From assembly GCA_900317585.1 (NCBI GenBank), contig ONHG01000021.1, forward strand, positions 1 to 47,004: a DNA stretch of 47,004 nt, in the 5' to 3' direction. Positions 26,496 through 34,682 of the stretch are shown one piece after another. Position numbers and translations under genes: made by a program. The notes below the pieces were generated by a model. It saw only the letters and a list, made by a program, of their open reading frames with translations. It was not told where the DNA came from and made no database searches. How positions within the stretch are numbered: position 1 is the first letter of the stretch; each line of letters starts with the position of its first letter. Source of the DNA: an uncultured Lachnospiraceae bacterium (GTDB lineage: Bacteria; Bacillota; Clostridia; Lachnospirales; Lachnospiraceae).

Positions 26496-27035
26496 TCAGA
26501 AGCTTGGAGGATTGCTGATCCATATGAGCATGGCATCTTTTGAAGACTTATTTTCAATAAAATGCTTCTTACCGGCTTTAAAATAAAAGGACTCACCGGC
26601 CTTTACGGTGTGCACTTTGCCACCATAGCAAAGCTTCACTGTGCCCTTTATCACATATCCAAACTCCTCACACTCCTGAGGCAGATATATTTCAGAACTG
26701 CCACCCGGATGAAGAGTGAGCCTGACAGGCTCCATGGAGCGGGTCTGTGCGTTTGGAATGATCCATTCCACCTTGCTGTTTTTTTCCTCGTCAATTTTCT
26801 CGAAGTAGTCGTTTGCCTTGTATACAATCTGCTCAGGTTCCGAATCGGTAAAAAACTCCGCCGGTGTCATACCCAGGCACTGGATGATATCAAGCAGGGT
26901 GCCGACTGACGGTGAATTCTGATTTCGCTCGAGCTGGGAGATAAATCCCTTCGTCAGCTCAGCCCTGTCAGCAAGCTCCTGCTGGGTAAGTCCGTATTGG
27001 ATACGAAGCTCCTTCATACGATGTCCGATATCCAT
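26496..27035 (-). CDS. XRE-cupin transcriptional regulator (PuuR-like), probable pot regulator
   Basis: A 179-aa protein with an N-terminal XRE helix-turn-helix (about 5-60: RMKELRIQYGLTQQELADRA, GFISQLERNQNSPSVGTL) and a C-terminal cupin_2 barrel (about 110-175: GGSSEIYLPQECEEFGYVIK, AGESFYFKAGKKHFIENKS). This fusion is that of PuuR and related regulators of polyamine or amino-acid genes, with an effector in the cupin. It lies 129 bp upstream of potA on the same strand, so it may be transcribed into the operon or control it from its own unit. GGGAAG sits before the ATG. Polyamine sensing is inferred from position. Confidence 0.85.
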   Translation of the reverse strand: MDIGHRMKELRIQYGLTQQELADRAELTKGFISQLERNQNSPSVGTLLDIIQCLGMTPAEFFTDSEPEQIVYKANDYFEKIDEEKNSKVEWIIPNAQTRSMEPVRLTLHPGGSSEIYLPQECEEFGYVIKGTVKLCYGGKVHTVKAGESFYFKAGKKHFIENKSSKDAMLIWISNPPSF

Positions 27036-27121
27036 GTTTACTTCCCTTTCTAATATACTTTATGTCATATTTCCTGTAGGCTTAATAATAGATTTTTTGT
27101 TTACTAAAAATAAACCAATGA

Positions 27122-27240
27122 GATAATTCTAATATATTTTTTATAAATGTCAAGAGGGATTTTTTAGAGAAACCTATTGCGGATCATACAAAGACAATAG
27201 ATAGAGCAAAAGATAAATTGAGAAAAATGGGAAAAAAATA
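27122..27240 (+). pseudogene. Possible remnant of a gene 3' end
   Basis: An open plus-strand frame without any normal start reads DNSNIFFINV and then FLEKPIADHTKTIDRAKDKL ending RKMGKK and a stop, 14 bp before a strong terminator. It looks like the C-terminus of a lost gene that kept its terminator, but it overlaps the regulator promoter on the other strand and could be chance. No family recognised. Confidence 0.2.
27126..27153 (-). promoter_or_regulatory. Promoter of the XRE-cupin regulator
   Basis: On the minus strand TTGACA (27148-27153) and TAGAAT (27126-27131) are 16 bp apart. Downstream, before the ATG at 27035, lies an inverted repeat GTTTA-N7-TAAAC near 27100-27116 that may be an operator. 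Confidence 0.55.
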
Positions 27241-27248
27241 AAAATCGT

Positions 27249-27287
27249 AAAAAAACACCTCATTCAGTTTGAATGAGGTGTTTTTTT
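27249..27287. terminator. Bidirectional intrinsic terminator
   Basis: ACACCTCATTC (27255-27265) pairs perfectly with GAATGAGGTGT (27271-27281) around a 5-nt loop. Both strands have a T-run behind the stem. On the minus strand it ends the tRNA-Thr transcript. Confidence 0.9.
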
Positions 27288-27292
27288 GAGAA

Positions 27293-27364
27293 GCCGATAA
27301 CCGGGATCGAACCGGTGGCCTACGCATTACGAGTGCGTCGCTCTACCTACTGAGCCATATCGGC
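27293..27364 (-). tRNA. tRNA-Thr (anticodon CGU)
   Basis: On the minus strand a full cloverleaf of 72 nt is seen: acceptor stem GCCGATA/TATCGGC, D arm GCTCAGTAGGTAGAGC, anticodon stem ACGCA/TGCGT with loop CTCGTAA (anticodon CGT), and T arm CCGGTTCGATCCCGG. CCA is not encoded (TTC follows). It reads ACG codons. No integrated element sits at its 3' end. Confidence 0.97.
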
Positions 27365-27451
27365 AAGCTATATTATAGTATCAGATATAAGAGTGTATGT
27401 CAAATCAAAATTTTGAGTTGAAATTTTTAGAGAGATAATTATAGAAAGGTA

Positions 27452-27480
27452 TTGACATTAAAATGTATATAGTGTATATA
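27452..27480 (+). promoter_or_regulatory. Strong promoter and likely operator of the GntR module
   Basis: TTGACA (27452-27457) and TATATA (27475-27480) are 17 bp apart, close to consensus. An imperfect palindrome of the form GTGT-ATATATA-ACAC starts inside the -10 (about 27472-27486), a plausible site for the GntR-type regulator encoded next. Confidence 0.65.
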
Positions 27481-27521
27481 TAACACATAAACAGTTAATA
27501 AATACAGTACGGAGGTAGCAT

Positions 27522-27896
27522 ATGAAGCTGATGCAAAATTCAGGAGTGCCCATCTATCAGCAGATAGCGGACAGCTTCAAGACAGATATTTTGGCCGGCA
27601 GGTATGAGCAGGGGGAGTTCCTTCCGTCGATAAGAGGACTGGCGAAGGATCTGAAAATCAGTGTGATAACCACGATGAAGGCTTATGAGCAGCTTGCAGA
27701 TGAGGGGCTTATCACAGCGGCGCAGGGCAAGGGCTTTTATGTCAATGCACAGGACAGCGAGATGATAAAGGAACAGCACCTGCGCAAGGTGGAGGAGTCG
27801 CTGACAGACGCGATAGCCGCGGCTGAGGTAGCAGGAATCTCTAACGACGAGCTTAAGGGAATGCTTGAGGCATTATTAGTTCTTATTAAACGATGA
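27522..27896 (+). CDS. GntR family regulator, YtrA subfamily
   Basis: A 124-aa regulator with the short YtrA-type layout: an N-terminal winged helix (PIYQQIADSFKTDILAGRYE, LPSIRGLAKDLKISVITTMK, AYEQLADEGLITAAQGKGFY) and a small helical dimerisation tail of about 45 residues without a ligand domain. YtrA regulators repress the ABC genes beside them and often respond to envelope stress or antibiotics. GGAGGT lies 7 bp before the ATG. The three next genes are an ATPase and two membrane proteins, the expected partners. Confidence 0.92.
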   Translation: MKLMQNSGVPIYQQIADSFKTDILAGRYEQGEFLPSIRGLAKDLKISVITTMKAYEQLADEGLITAAQGKGFYVNAQDSEMIKEQHLRKVEESLTDAIAAAEVAGISNDELKGMLEALLVLIKR

Positions 27897-27923
27897 TATG
27901 AAAATGAATAAGGAGAAATGAAA

Positions 27924-28832
27924 ATGACAACAAAGAATGTAATTGAGGCAGCAAAAATCACAAAGAAGCTTAAAAACTTCACACTGGATGTGGAGAATTT
28001 CGCAATACCACAGGGCTTTGCGACAGCCTTAATCGGAGAAAACGGAGCAGGAAAGACAACACTTTTAAATATCCTGGCAGGAATCAGGCTTGACTATAAA
28101 GGTGAAATCACATACTTTGGACAGTATTCCGACAAACAGAAGGAAAACTCGGGAGATATTAAAAACCGCATAGGCTACACAGGTCCGGGCAAGTATTATC
28201 TGCCACAGTGGACAGTTAAAGATATCGAGGAAATCAGCAAGCTGATGTTTGATGATTTTTCCGCAGATGATTTTCACAGATATTGTGAGGAGCTTGCAAT
28301 ATTTTCACATGGCAGCATTGATATGAAGAAAGCCAACAGCTCATTTTCGGATGGTATGAAGATGAAGCTCATGCTGGCAGGAGTCATGGCGCGAAAGACA
28401 GACCTTCTTTTGCTGGATGAGCCGGCATCGCCGCTTGATCCGCTGATGAGAGATAAGCTGTGCCAGATGATTGGCGAGTATATCCATGAGGGCAACGGTA
28501 AGCGCAGCGTATTTTTCTCTACGCACAATATCTCAGATATGGAAAATATCACCGATTATGCCATTATAATGGAAAACGGACAGATTGTGGAGCAGGGATT
28601 TGTCGAGGATTTGAAGGAAAAATATATCCTGATTAAAGGAGATGCAGCAGATACAGAGGCTGCCGGTAAGGTGCTTTATTCAATGACCAAAAATCCGTAT
28701 GGCTTCGAGGGCATATGCTTGGCGGAAAATATAGATAAGCTTGCAGGACTTAATGTGACAAAGGAGATTCCGACACTTTACCAGATAAGCGTTGCGGTCA
28801 TGAAAAATAACACAAAGATTGTGATGCGCTAG
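27924..28832 (+). CDS. ABC transporter ATP-binding protein of the GntR module
   Basis: Start at 27924 (MTTKNVIEAA) is taken because AAGGAGA (27910-27916) is 7 bp away; an ATG at 27918 would be too close. The 302-aa ATPase has Walker A GENGAGKTT (about 35-43), an unusual signature NSSFSDGMKMKL in place of LSGGQ (Gly-Met-Lys pattern, as in YtrB-like ATPases), Walker B DLLLLDEPASPLDP and H-loop FFSTHNI. Its partners are the two membrane proteins that follow. Substrate unknown; export or sensing in envelope stress is likely from the regulator type. Confidence 0.9.
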   Translation: MTTKNVIEAAKITKKLKNFTLDVENFAIPQGFATALIGENGAGKTTLLNILAGIRLDYKGEITYFGQYSDKQKENSGDIKNRIGYTGPGKYYLPQWTVKDIEEISKLMFDDFSADDFHRYCEELAIFSHGSIDMKKANSSFSDGMKMKLMLAGVMARKTDLLLLDEPASPLDPLMRDKLCQMIGEYIHEGNGKRSVFFSTHNISDMENITDYAIIMENGQIVEQGFVEDLKEKYILIKGDAADTEAAGKVLYSMTKNPYGFEGICLAENIDKLAGLNVTKEIPTLYQISVAVMKNNTKIVMR

Positions 28833-28848
28833 TGCGAGGTGAGGTGTT

Positions 28849-29586
28849 ATGGAAAAAAAGTCAGGAAGTATGAATGAAAAAATGTTTTCACAGGAACATG
28901 ATACTGAAAGAACAATTAATAAAAAAGATAACAAAGCAAAGAATGAAGTTCTAACATACATCAGGGATTACCGTGTTATGACTAATCTCAAGTATCGTCT
29001 TATAACAAATATACTGATTCCTCTTTTAGCAATTTTTACATCAATGCTAATTGCCTCTTCAAAAACAGTCTGGGCATGGATAGGAGTTATAGTAATTGTT
29101 TATGATTTTTATATGATGTGCGAGGTGGTGCAGGACTATTTCTGCTTCGGCTGTATGTGCAAGAAGAATGCATTTGGCATGCATTTTTTAAAGACAGGGT
29201 TTGATGGGGTAAAGCACTTTGAAAATGCAGTTCTTGTGGATATACTTGTAAGACCGCTGCGTATTGGAATTACAATACTCATTGCTTCAATGCTATTTAT
29301 TAAATTTGGAGTTAATATCTGGTCGATATTTGACATTATTATGATATCTTCAATTGTGTCGGTTGGCTCGTTAAATATATTCAGATACATGGATATGGGA
29401 ATGTATATTTATCTGCTTGCGCTTATAGTTATCTTACCGGCAATTGCAGGTAGTATAGCTGTTTTAATTTATGGTGGTACACTGAAGTTTATTGCACCTT
29501 TACTTGCGGTAGCACTCGTTTGTGTGATAGCAGCGACATACTATCACATGGTGGTTCGTATCCGCAGATCATATGTTGATGTGTAG
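28849..29586 (+). CDS. Membrane protein, likely permease subunit
   Basis: A 245-aa protein with a charged N-terminus of about 40 residues and about six hydrophobic segments (for example LITNILIPLLAIFTSMLIAS, AWIGVIVIVYDFYMM, GITILIASMLFIKFG, IYLLALIVILPAIAGSIAVL). No named family recognised. It lies 16 bp behind the ATPase gene with GGTGAGGTG before the ATG, and is probably one of the two membrane subunits of the ABC complex. A Cys/Phe-rich stretch (YFCFGCMCKKNAFG) between helices 2 and 3 is unusual. Confidence 0.65.
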   Translation: MEKKSGSMNEKMFSQEHDTERTINKKDNKAKNEVLTYIRDYRVMTNLKYRLITNILIPLLAIFTSMLIASSKTVWAWIGVIVIVYDFYMMCEVVQDYFCFGCMCKKNAFGMHFLKTGFDGVKHFENAVLVDILVRPLRIGITILIASMLFIKFGVNIWSIFDIIMISSIVSVGSLNIFRYMDMGMYIYLLALIVILPAIAGSIAVLIYGGTLKFIAPLLAVALVCVIAATYYHMVVRIRRSYVDV

Positions 29587-29603
29587 AGGCGCTTTAAATT
29601 GGA

Positions 29604-29631
29604 AGTATATTTGAAAAAGTATATTTGAAAA
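29604..29631 (+). repeat. Perfect 14-bp tandem duplication
   Basis: AGTATATTTGAAAA occurs twice without a gap (29604-29617 and 29618-29631), and the second copy runs into the ribosome binding site of the next gene. It looks like a recent slippage event between the two membrane-protein genes. Confidence 0.85.
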
Positions 29632-29642
29632 GGAGAAATATT

Positions 29643-30305
29643 ATGCTGAAAGATATTAAATTAGGATTTAAATTATTGAGATATGGCTATAAACTGAAGT
29701 TGAATGTGATCATGCTTGTATTCTTTGCAATAATCGGAATTGCATCCGATATAATTAGCAAGGGAACTTCCATCATAGGTGGTATATACTTTATGATGTG
29801 CGGGATGTTCACATTTCAGCTCATCATGTCGATGGATGTGTCAGAGCTTATCCAGTCCACATCACTGAAAAAGAAGCTGCAGATATACATTCCGGTGATG
29901 TCAAGCACGGTAATCAATCTTGTTGTTTTTACATTTTTGGTAATAGAAAGAGTCATTCTGATACAGAATTCCGTAGCAGATAAGAAACAGCTTATCTTCA
30001 CACTTTTTACGATCGATGTTGTGCTGTTGACAGTATATCTGTACACAAGCATATGCTATAAGTATTTTGTACTTGGCTTTATCGTATTCATGGTTTTGTT
30101 TATGGGCGTTTTTACTGTGCTTTCAGGAGTGGCGTTTGTGCCGGTTTCTAATGCTGTTTTTAAGCTTGGACTCCCGGTGGTGGCATTGCTAGGCTATATT
30201 GCTATTTTTGCAGGTGGGGCGTTTGAGATATTGATAGGAGAGCTGCTTTACAAGAAGCCTTTGTCAGAATTCGCATTCAGGGGATTTTTCCGTGATGCAA
30301 AGTAG
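29643..30305 (+). CDS. Membrane protein, likely second permease subunit
   Basis: Start at 29643 (MLKDIKLG) behind AAAGGAGA with a spacing of 7 bp; an in-frame TTG at 29625 is rejected. The 220-aa protein has about five to six hydrophobic segments (LNVIMLVFFAIIGIASDII, TVINLVVFTFLVIERVILI, VALLGYIAIFAGGAFEIL). Like its neighbour it has no named family I can give. It is the last gene of the GntR-ABC unit, and the pair of integral proteins would complete the transporter. Confidence 0.65.
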   Translation: MLKDIKLGFKLLRYGYKLKLNVIMLVFFAIIGIASDIISKGTSIIGGIYFMMCGMFTFQLIMSMDVSELIQSTSLKKKLQIYIPVMSSTVINLVVFTFLVIERVILIQNSVADKKQLIFTLFTIDVVLLTVYLYTSICYKYFVLGFIVFMVLFMGVFTVLSGVAFVPVSNAVFKLGLPVVALLGYIAIFAGGAFEILIGELLYKKPLSEFAFRGFFRDAK

Positions 30306-30382
30306 TGATGTTACTGTTCCCACATAACAGTGTGACCAGCAACATAGTGATTTCAAAAATAAGAAATATTTGTGTAAAAACA

Positions 30383-30411
30383 TTGAAAAAATGATCGCTT
30401 TGTAGTATGTT
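30383..30411 (+). promoter_or_regulatory. Promoter of the HD gene
   Basis: TTGAAA (30383-30388) and TATGTT (30406-30411) are 17 bp apart. The 5' end of the transcript would carry a hairpin (CATTGTCGG at 30414-30422 with CCGGCAATG at 30431-30439, one G-T pair). Confidence 0.4.
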
Positions 30412-30477
30412 ATCATTGTCGGTGCAAAAGCCGGCAATGAGACTAATTAACATATTATCAGGAGAAAAATATATTAA

Positions 30478-31002
30478 ATGGATAGTGACAGTTATAGTAA
30501 ACAACAGTTAGACGATTTGTTTATGGATATGATTGCCTACTATGATGGCGATCCAAAGAGAATCCAGCATTTCACCAAGGTGCACAGCTATGCAAGGCTT
30601 ATCGGTATAGGAGAGGAGCTTGATGATGCCTCGCTTTTTATACTTGAGGCAGCGGCTTACACACACGATATCGGCATACGTGTGGCGGAGGAAAAGTATG
30701 GCAGGTGCGATGGGAGGCTTCAGGAGCAGGAGGGACCGATAATCGCCCAGAAGATGCTTTCACAGCTTGGCTTCGAGAATTACATAGTTGAAAGAATATG
30801 TTTTCTCATAGGTCACCATCACACATATGACAATATAGATGGTCTTGATTATCAGATACTCGTTGAGGCTGATTTCCTCGTAAATCTGTATGAGGATGAT
30901 GCGGGAAACCGTGCAATCAACAAGGCATACAAGCGCATATTCAAGACTGAAACAGGAAAAAAGATTTTTAGACTAATGTTCGGATATGAAGAAGAGGATT
31001 AG
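30478..31002 (+). CDS. HD domain phosphohydrolase
   Basis: A 174-aa metal-dependent phosphohydrolase of the HD superfamily. The metal ligands are visible in order: His of FTKVHSYARL (about 29), HD of AAAYTHDIG (about 60-61), the His pair of IGHHHTYDN (about 114) and Asp of EADFLVNL (about 135). A second segment typical of the small single-domain group follows. The natural substrate, probably a nucleotide, cannot be told from sequence. A GGAGAA stretch precedes the ATG. The gene stands alone and a GC-rich terminator follows. Confidence 0.85.
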   Translation: MDSDSYSKQQLDDLFMDMIAYYDGDPKRIQHFTKVHSYARLIGIGEELDDASLFILEAAAYTHDIGIRVAEEKYGRCDGRLQEQEGPIIAQKMLSQLGFENYIVERICFLIGHHHTYDNIDGLDYQILVEADFLVNLYEDDAGNRAINKAYKRIFKTETGKKIFRLMFGYEEED

Positions 31003-31010
31003 TATGAGCC

Positions 31011-31042
31011 GGGCCGGGAGGAGACTTCCGGCCCTTGTTCTT
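31011..31042 (+). terminator. Intrinsic terminator after the HD gene
   Basis: GGGCCGG (31011-31017) pairs with CCGGCCC (31028-31034), followed by TTGTTCTT, a GC-rich stem with a T-rich tail. Confidence 0.75.
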
Positions 31043-31163
31043 ATTATGCAGCTTATATAAGAAATAGTAATTAATCAGAATAGTAAATATGCAGAATAGT
31101 TACCTGAAATAATATTTTGGGATATGTCAAAAAATTTGAATTTTGAGAAAGAAATAATATAAT

Positions 31164-31808
31164 ATGGCAAACAAAATAAATTATCAAAAATTAATGGAAG
31201 ATTTAATAAAAGAAAATTGCATGGACAATAACTGCACTCCACGTCTTTTGCTTCATAGCTGCTGTGGACCGTGCAGCACATACTGCATACAGACGCTCTC
31301 GGAGTATTTTAAGGTGACGGTATTTTATTACAATCCAAACATTTATCCGCCAGAGGAGTATCACATGAGAGCACAGGAGCAGAAGCGATTTATAGATGAG
31401 TTTCCGGTGAAAAATCCGGTTCATTTTGTGGAGGGTGTGTACGACACCAAGCGCTTTTACGATATGGCACGCGGCATGGAGGCTGTGCCTGAGGGCGGGG
31501 AGAGATGCTTTAAGTGCTACAGGCTGCGTCTTGAGGAGAGTGCACAGTATGCAAGGGAGCATGGCTTTGATTTTTTTACTACGACACTTTCCATCAGCCC
31601 GTTGAAGAATGCCGAAAAGCTCAATGAGATAGGAAAAGACTTAGAGAGCCAATATGGAGTGCGATATCTTTTCTCTGATTTTAAGAAGAAAGAGGGATAT
31701 AAAAAGTCAACGGAGATATCAAAGCAGTATGATATGTACAGGCAGTACTACTGCGGCTGTGTATTTTCCAAGGAGCAGCGTGACAGAGAGATTGCAGCAC
31801 GTGGGTGA
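31164..31808 (+). CDS. queH: Epoxyqueuosine reductase QueH
   Basis: A 214-aa protein of the QueH family (formerly DUF208), which reduces epoxyqueuosine to queuosine in tRNA. The expected cysteines are present: HSCCGPC (Cys33, Cys34, Cys37), CFKC (Cys115, Cys118) and YCGC (Cys197, Cys199), ligands of the Fe-S cluster and second metal. YNPNIYPPEEY and the RL..S.YA segment around 118-130 also fit. The ATG has only a weak ribosome binding site. A TATAAT lies directly before the ATG, but a start of transcription there would fall inside the gene (see rejected). No other queuosine gene is nearby. Confidence 0.93.
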   Translation: MANKINYQKLMEDLIKENCMDNNCTPRLLLHSCCGPCSTYCIQTLSEYFKVTVFYYNPNIYPPEEYHMRAQEQKRFIDEFPVKNPVHFVEGVYDTKRFYDMARGMEAVPEGGERCFKCYRLRLEESAQYAREHGFDFFTTTLSISPLKNAEKLNEIGKDLESQYGVRYLFSDFKKKEGYKKSTEISKQYDMYRQYYCGCVFSKEQRDREIAARG

Positions 31809-31816
31809 AAATGTGG

Positions 31817-31845
31817 TTGCGTGACAGCAAAAATTATTATATAAT
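31817..31845 (+). promoter_or_regulatory. Promoter of argH
   Basis: TTGCGT (31817-31822) and TATAAT (31840-31845) are 17 bp apart, 114 bp before argH. A second TATAAT at 31901-31906 has no -35. Confidence 0.55.
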
Positions 31846-31882
31846 TTAGCACAATAAAGCGGCTGTTTAGAGCAGGCGGCGG

Positions 31883-31917
31883 TATCACATCTTATTTTTA
31901 TATAATACATTGTGATA
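31883..31917 (+). promoter_or_regulatory. Inverted repeat upstream of argH
   Basis: TATCACA (31883-31889) and TGTGATA (31911-31917) are inverted repeats flanking the second TATAAT (31901-31906). The sequence TGAAAATAAATCA just behind it (near 31919) is a loose match to an ArgR box. An arginine-responsive operator is possible, not shown. Confidence 0.35.
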
Positions 31918-31958
31918 CATGAAAATAAATCATCATTTAACAATCAAGGAGGAATCTC

Positions 31959-33353
31959 ATGGCACAGTTATGGGGAGGACGTTTCACAAAGGAGACAGAT
32001 CAGCTCGTTTACAATTTCAATGCGTCCATTTCATTTGATCAGAAGTTTTATAAAGAGGATATAGAGGGTAGCATCGCCCATGTCACGATGCTTGGAAAGC
32101 AGGGCATCATCTCACAGGCAGAGAGCAACGATATAGTGGCTTGCCTAAAGCAGATACTTAAGGAGGTAGAGTCAGGGGAGCTTGAAATCAGCTCAAAGTA
32201 TGAGGATATACACAGCTTCGTTGAGGCTACACTCATAGACAGGCTTGGTGACACAGGAAAGAAGCTTCACACAGGCCGAAGCAGAAACGACCAGGTAGCT
32301 CTTGACATGCGTCTTTTCACCAGAAAGACAGTGAAGGAGACTGATAATGAGCTTAAGGAGCTTTTAGCTGTTATCCTTAAGATTATGAAGGAAAACACAC
32401 AGACTATCATGCCGGGCTTTACGCATCTGCAGAAGGCCCAGCCAATCACTCTGGCTCACCATATGGGCGCATATTTTGAGATGTTTAAGAGAGACAGATC
32501 AAGACTGTGCGATATATATAAGAGAATGAACTATTGTCCGCTTGGCTCAGGAGCACTCGCAGGCACTACATATCCGCTTGATAGGGACTATACTGCACAG
32601 CTTCTGGATTTTTACGGACCGACACTTAACAGTATGGATGGTGTGTCAGACAGAGATTATCTGATTGAGTTTTTATCGGCTCTTTCAACTATCATGATGC
32701 ATCTGTCACGTTTTTCTGAGGAAATTATCATATGGAATTCAAACGAGTACCAGTTTGTTGAGATTGACGATGCGTACAGCACAGGAAGCTCAATCATGCC
32801 ACAGAAGAAAAATCCTGATATAGCAGAGCTTGTCAGAGGAAAGACAGGCCGTGTATACGGTGCGCTCATGTCGCTTCTCACCACCATGAAGGGTATTCCG
32901 CTTGCGTACAACAAGGATATGCAGGAGGATAAGGAGCTGGCATTTGATGCATTCGACACTGCAAAGGGATGTATCGCACTTTTTACAGGAATGATTGATA
33001 CAATGAAGTTTAACAAGGACGTGATGAGAAAGAGTGCAAACAATGGCTTTACAAATGCCACAGATGCTGCTGATTATCTCGTTAAAAAGGGTGTACCGTT
33101 CAGGGATGCACATGGCATTGTAGGAAGAATAGTGCTTTACTGCATCGACAAGGGCATTGCAATCGACGATATGAGTATCGACGAGCTCAAGGCTATTTCT
33201 CCGGTATTTGAGGAGGATGTATTTGATGCCATTTCAATGGAGACCTGTGTCAGCACAAGGTGTACAGTTGGAGCACCATCAAAGACATCAATGGACAAGG
33301 TAATTGCCGTTTACGATGAGTATATGAAGTCAAATTGGCAGGACGAAGTGTAG
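31959..33353 (+). CDS. argH: Argininosuccinate lyase
   Basis: A 464-aa member of the fumarase/aspartase superfamily that splits argininosuccinate into arginine and fumarate, the last step of arginine synthesis. The family signature [12 protein letters not shown] lies near residue 280 with the catalytic Ser, and the N-terminal MAQLWGGRF and [11 protein letters not shown] motifs are typical. Length is normal. AAGGAGGA lies before the ATG. The gene stands alone, without argG, so its control is local, and a weak hairpin with T-run follows. Confidence 0.97.
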   Translation: MAQLWGGRFTKETDQLVYNFNASISFDQKFYKEDIEGSIAHVTMLGKQGIISQAESNDIVACLKQILKEVESGELEISSKYEDIHSFVEATLIDRLGDTGKKLHTGRSRNDQVALDMRLFTRKTVKETDNELKELLAVILKIMKENTQTIMPGFTHLQKAQPITLAHHMGAYFEMFKRDRSRLCDIYKRMNYCPLGSGALAGTTYPLDRDYTAQLLDFYGPTLNSMDGVSDRDYLIEFLSALSTIMMHLSRFSEEIIIWNSNEYQFVEIDDAYSTGSSIMPQKKNPDIAELVRGKTGRVYGALMSLLTTMKGIPLAYNKDMQEDKELAFDAFDTAKGCIALFTGMIDTMKFNKDVMRKSANNGFTNATDAADYLVKKGVPFRDAHGIVGRIVLYCIDKGIAIDDMSIDELKAISPVFEEDVFDAISMETCVSTRCTVGAPSKTSMDKVIAVYDEYMKSNWQDEV

Positions 33354-33371
33354 CTTTTGTGCATATTTTAT

Positions 33372-33424
33372 AAAAAACAGGGAGAAAAATTATTAATTTA
33401 ATATAGTTTTTTCCTTGTTTTTCA
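33372..33424 (+). terminator. Probable terminator after argH
   Basis: AAAAACAGGGAG at about 33373-33384 pairs with the sequence ending TTCCTTGTTTTT at about 33411-33422, with mismatches, and a T-run follows within the stem. AT-rich and imperfect. Confidence 0.5.
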
Positions 33425-33460
33425 TTAGAGTTTCAAGTAATATATTTCCTATAAAGACAG

Positions 33461-33489
33461 TTGTACGCGACGGACGGACAAAATATGAT
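33461..33489 (+). promoter_or_regulatory. Promoter of asd
   Basis: TTGTAC (33461-33466) and TATGAT (33484-33489) are 17 bp apart, about 65 bp before the asd start. Confidence 0.5.
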
Positions 33490-33554
33490 TTTAATGTCAA
33501 AGTATAGTGTATGACATGGTCGAAGAAATTCTAGAAGATAGGGAGATTAGAGTA

Positions 33555-34646
33555 ATGAGTGAAAAGCTTAAAGTAGGTATCCTCGGTGGAACAGGAATGG
33601 TAGGACAGAGATTTATTTCTCTTTTAGAGAATCATCCATGGTTCGAGGTAACAACAATTGCAGCCAGCCCAAGAAGTGCAGGCAAGACATACGAGGACGC
33701 CGTTGGTGATAGATGGAAAATGGACACACCAATGCCTGAGGCAGTTAAGAAAATCATCGTAAAGAACGTCAATGAGGTGGAAGAGGTTGCTTCACAGGTT
33801 GACTTCGTATTCTCAGCCGTTGATATGTCAAAGGACGAGATCAAGAAGATCGAGGAGGACTACGCAAAGACAGAGACTCCTGTAGTTTCAAACAATAGTG
33901 CCCACAGATGGACACCTGATGTGCCAATGGTTGTACCTGAAATCAACCCACAGCACATGGAGGTTATCAAATATCAGAAGGAGCGTCTCGGTACAAAGAG
34001 AGGCTTCGTAGCAGTAAAGCCAAACTGCTCAATCCAGTCATATGCTCCGGTTCTTACAGCATGGAAAGAGTTTGAGCCATATGAGGTTGTTGCTACAACA
34101 TATCAGGCAATCTCAGGTGCCGGAAAGACATTCAAGGACTGGCCTGAGATGGTTGGAAACATTATTCCATTCATCGGTGGAGAGGAAGAGAAATCTGAGA
34201 AAGAGCCACTTCGTCTCTGGGGATATGTGGATGATGAGAAGAAACAGATTGTTCCTGCAGAGTCACCGGTTATCACATGCCAGTGTATCCGTGTTCCTGT
34301 ATTAAACGGTCATACAGCAGCTGTATTTGTCAAGTTCAAAAAGAACCCTACAAAGGAGCAGCTCATCGAGGCACTCGAGAAGTTCAGCGGAGTACCACAG
34401 GAGCTTGGGCTTCCAAGCGCACCAAAGCAGTTCATCAGATACTGTGAAGAGGATAATCGTCCTCAGGTTGCACTTGATGTGGATTATGAGCATGGTATGG
34501 GAATCAATGTCGGACGTCTCAGAGAGGATACAGTCTATGACTGGAAGTTCGTCGGACTCTCACACAACACAGTACGTGGTGCAGCAGGTGGAGCAGTGCT
34601 TTGTGCAGAGCTTCTTAAGGCACAGGGTTACATCACAAAGAAGTAG
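33555..34646 (+). CDS. asd: Aspartate-semialdehyde dehydrogenase, archaeal/fungal type
   Basis: The start at 33555 (MSEKLKVGIL) is chosen because GGGAG at 33541-33545 lies 9 bp upstream and the earlier ATG at 33507 would add an unrelated 16 residues. The 363-aa enzyme reduces aspartyl phosphate to aspartate semialdehyde for lysine, threonine and methionine. Motifs are GGTGMVGQR (nucleotide binding), SNNSAHRW, KPNCSIQS (catalytic Cys158) and YQAISGAGKTF. These, and the long insert around IIPFIGGEEEKSEKEPLRL, match the archaeal/fungal subgroup rather than the E. coli type. No linked dap or thr genes. Confidence 0.95.
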   Translation: MSEKLKVGILGGTGMVGQRFISLLENHPWFEVTTIAASPRSAGKTYEDAVGDRWKMDTPMPEAVKKIIVKNVNEVEEVASQVDFVFSAVDMSKDEIKKIEEDYAKTETPVVSNNSAHRWTPDVPMVVPEINPQHMEVIKYQKERLGTKRGFVAVKPNCSIQSYAPVLTAWKEFEPYEVVATTYQAISGAGKTFKDWPEMVGNIIPFIGGEEEKSEKEPLRLWGYVDDEKKQIVPAESPVITCQCIRVPVLNGHTAAVFVKFKKNPTKEQLIEALEKFSGVPQELGLPSAPKQFIRYCEEDNRPQVALDVDYEHGMGINVGRLREDTVYDWKFVGLSHNTVRGAAGGAVLCAELLKAQGYITKK

Positions 34647-34682
34647 ATTTAGCAATTTGCTGGAAAATATTATTAGGAGGGC

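Noticed and set aside
27293-27364. tRNA-Thr as an integration site
   Set aside because: No integrase or repeated tRNA 3' end lies beside it; the only integrase is 17 kb away next to another site.
31136-31163. TTGAAT-16-TATAAT directly before queH
   Set aside because: The -10 touches the ATG, so transcription would start inside the gene. Kept out as a promoter unless queH starts further down.
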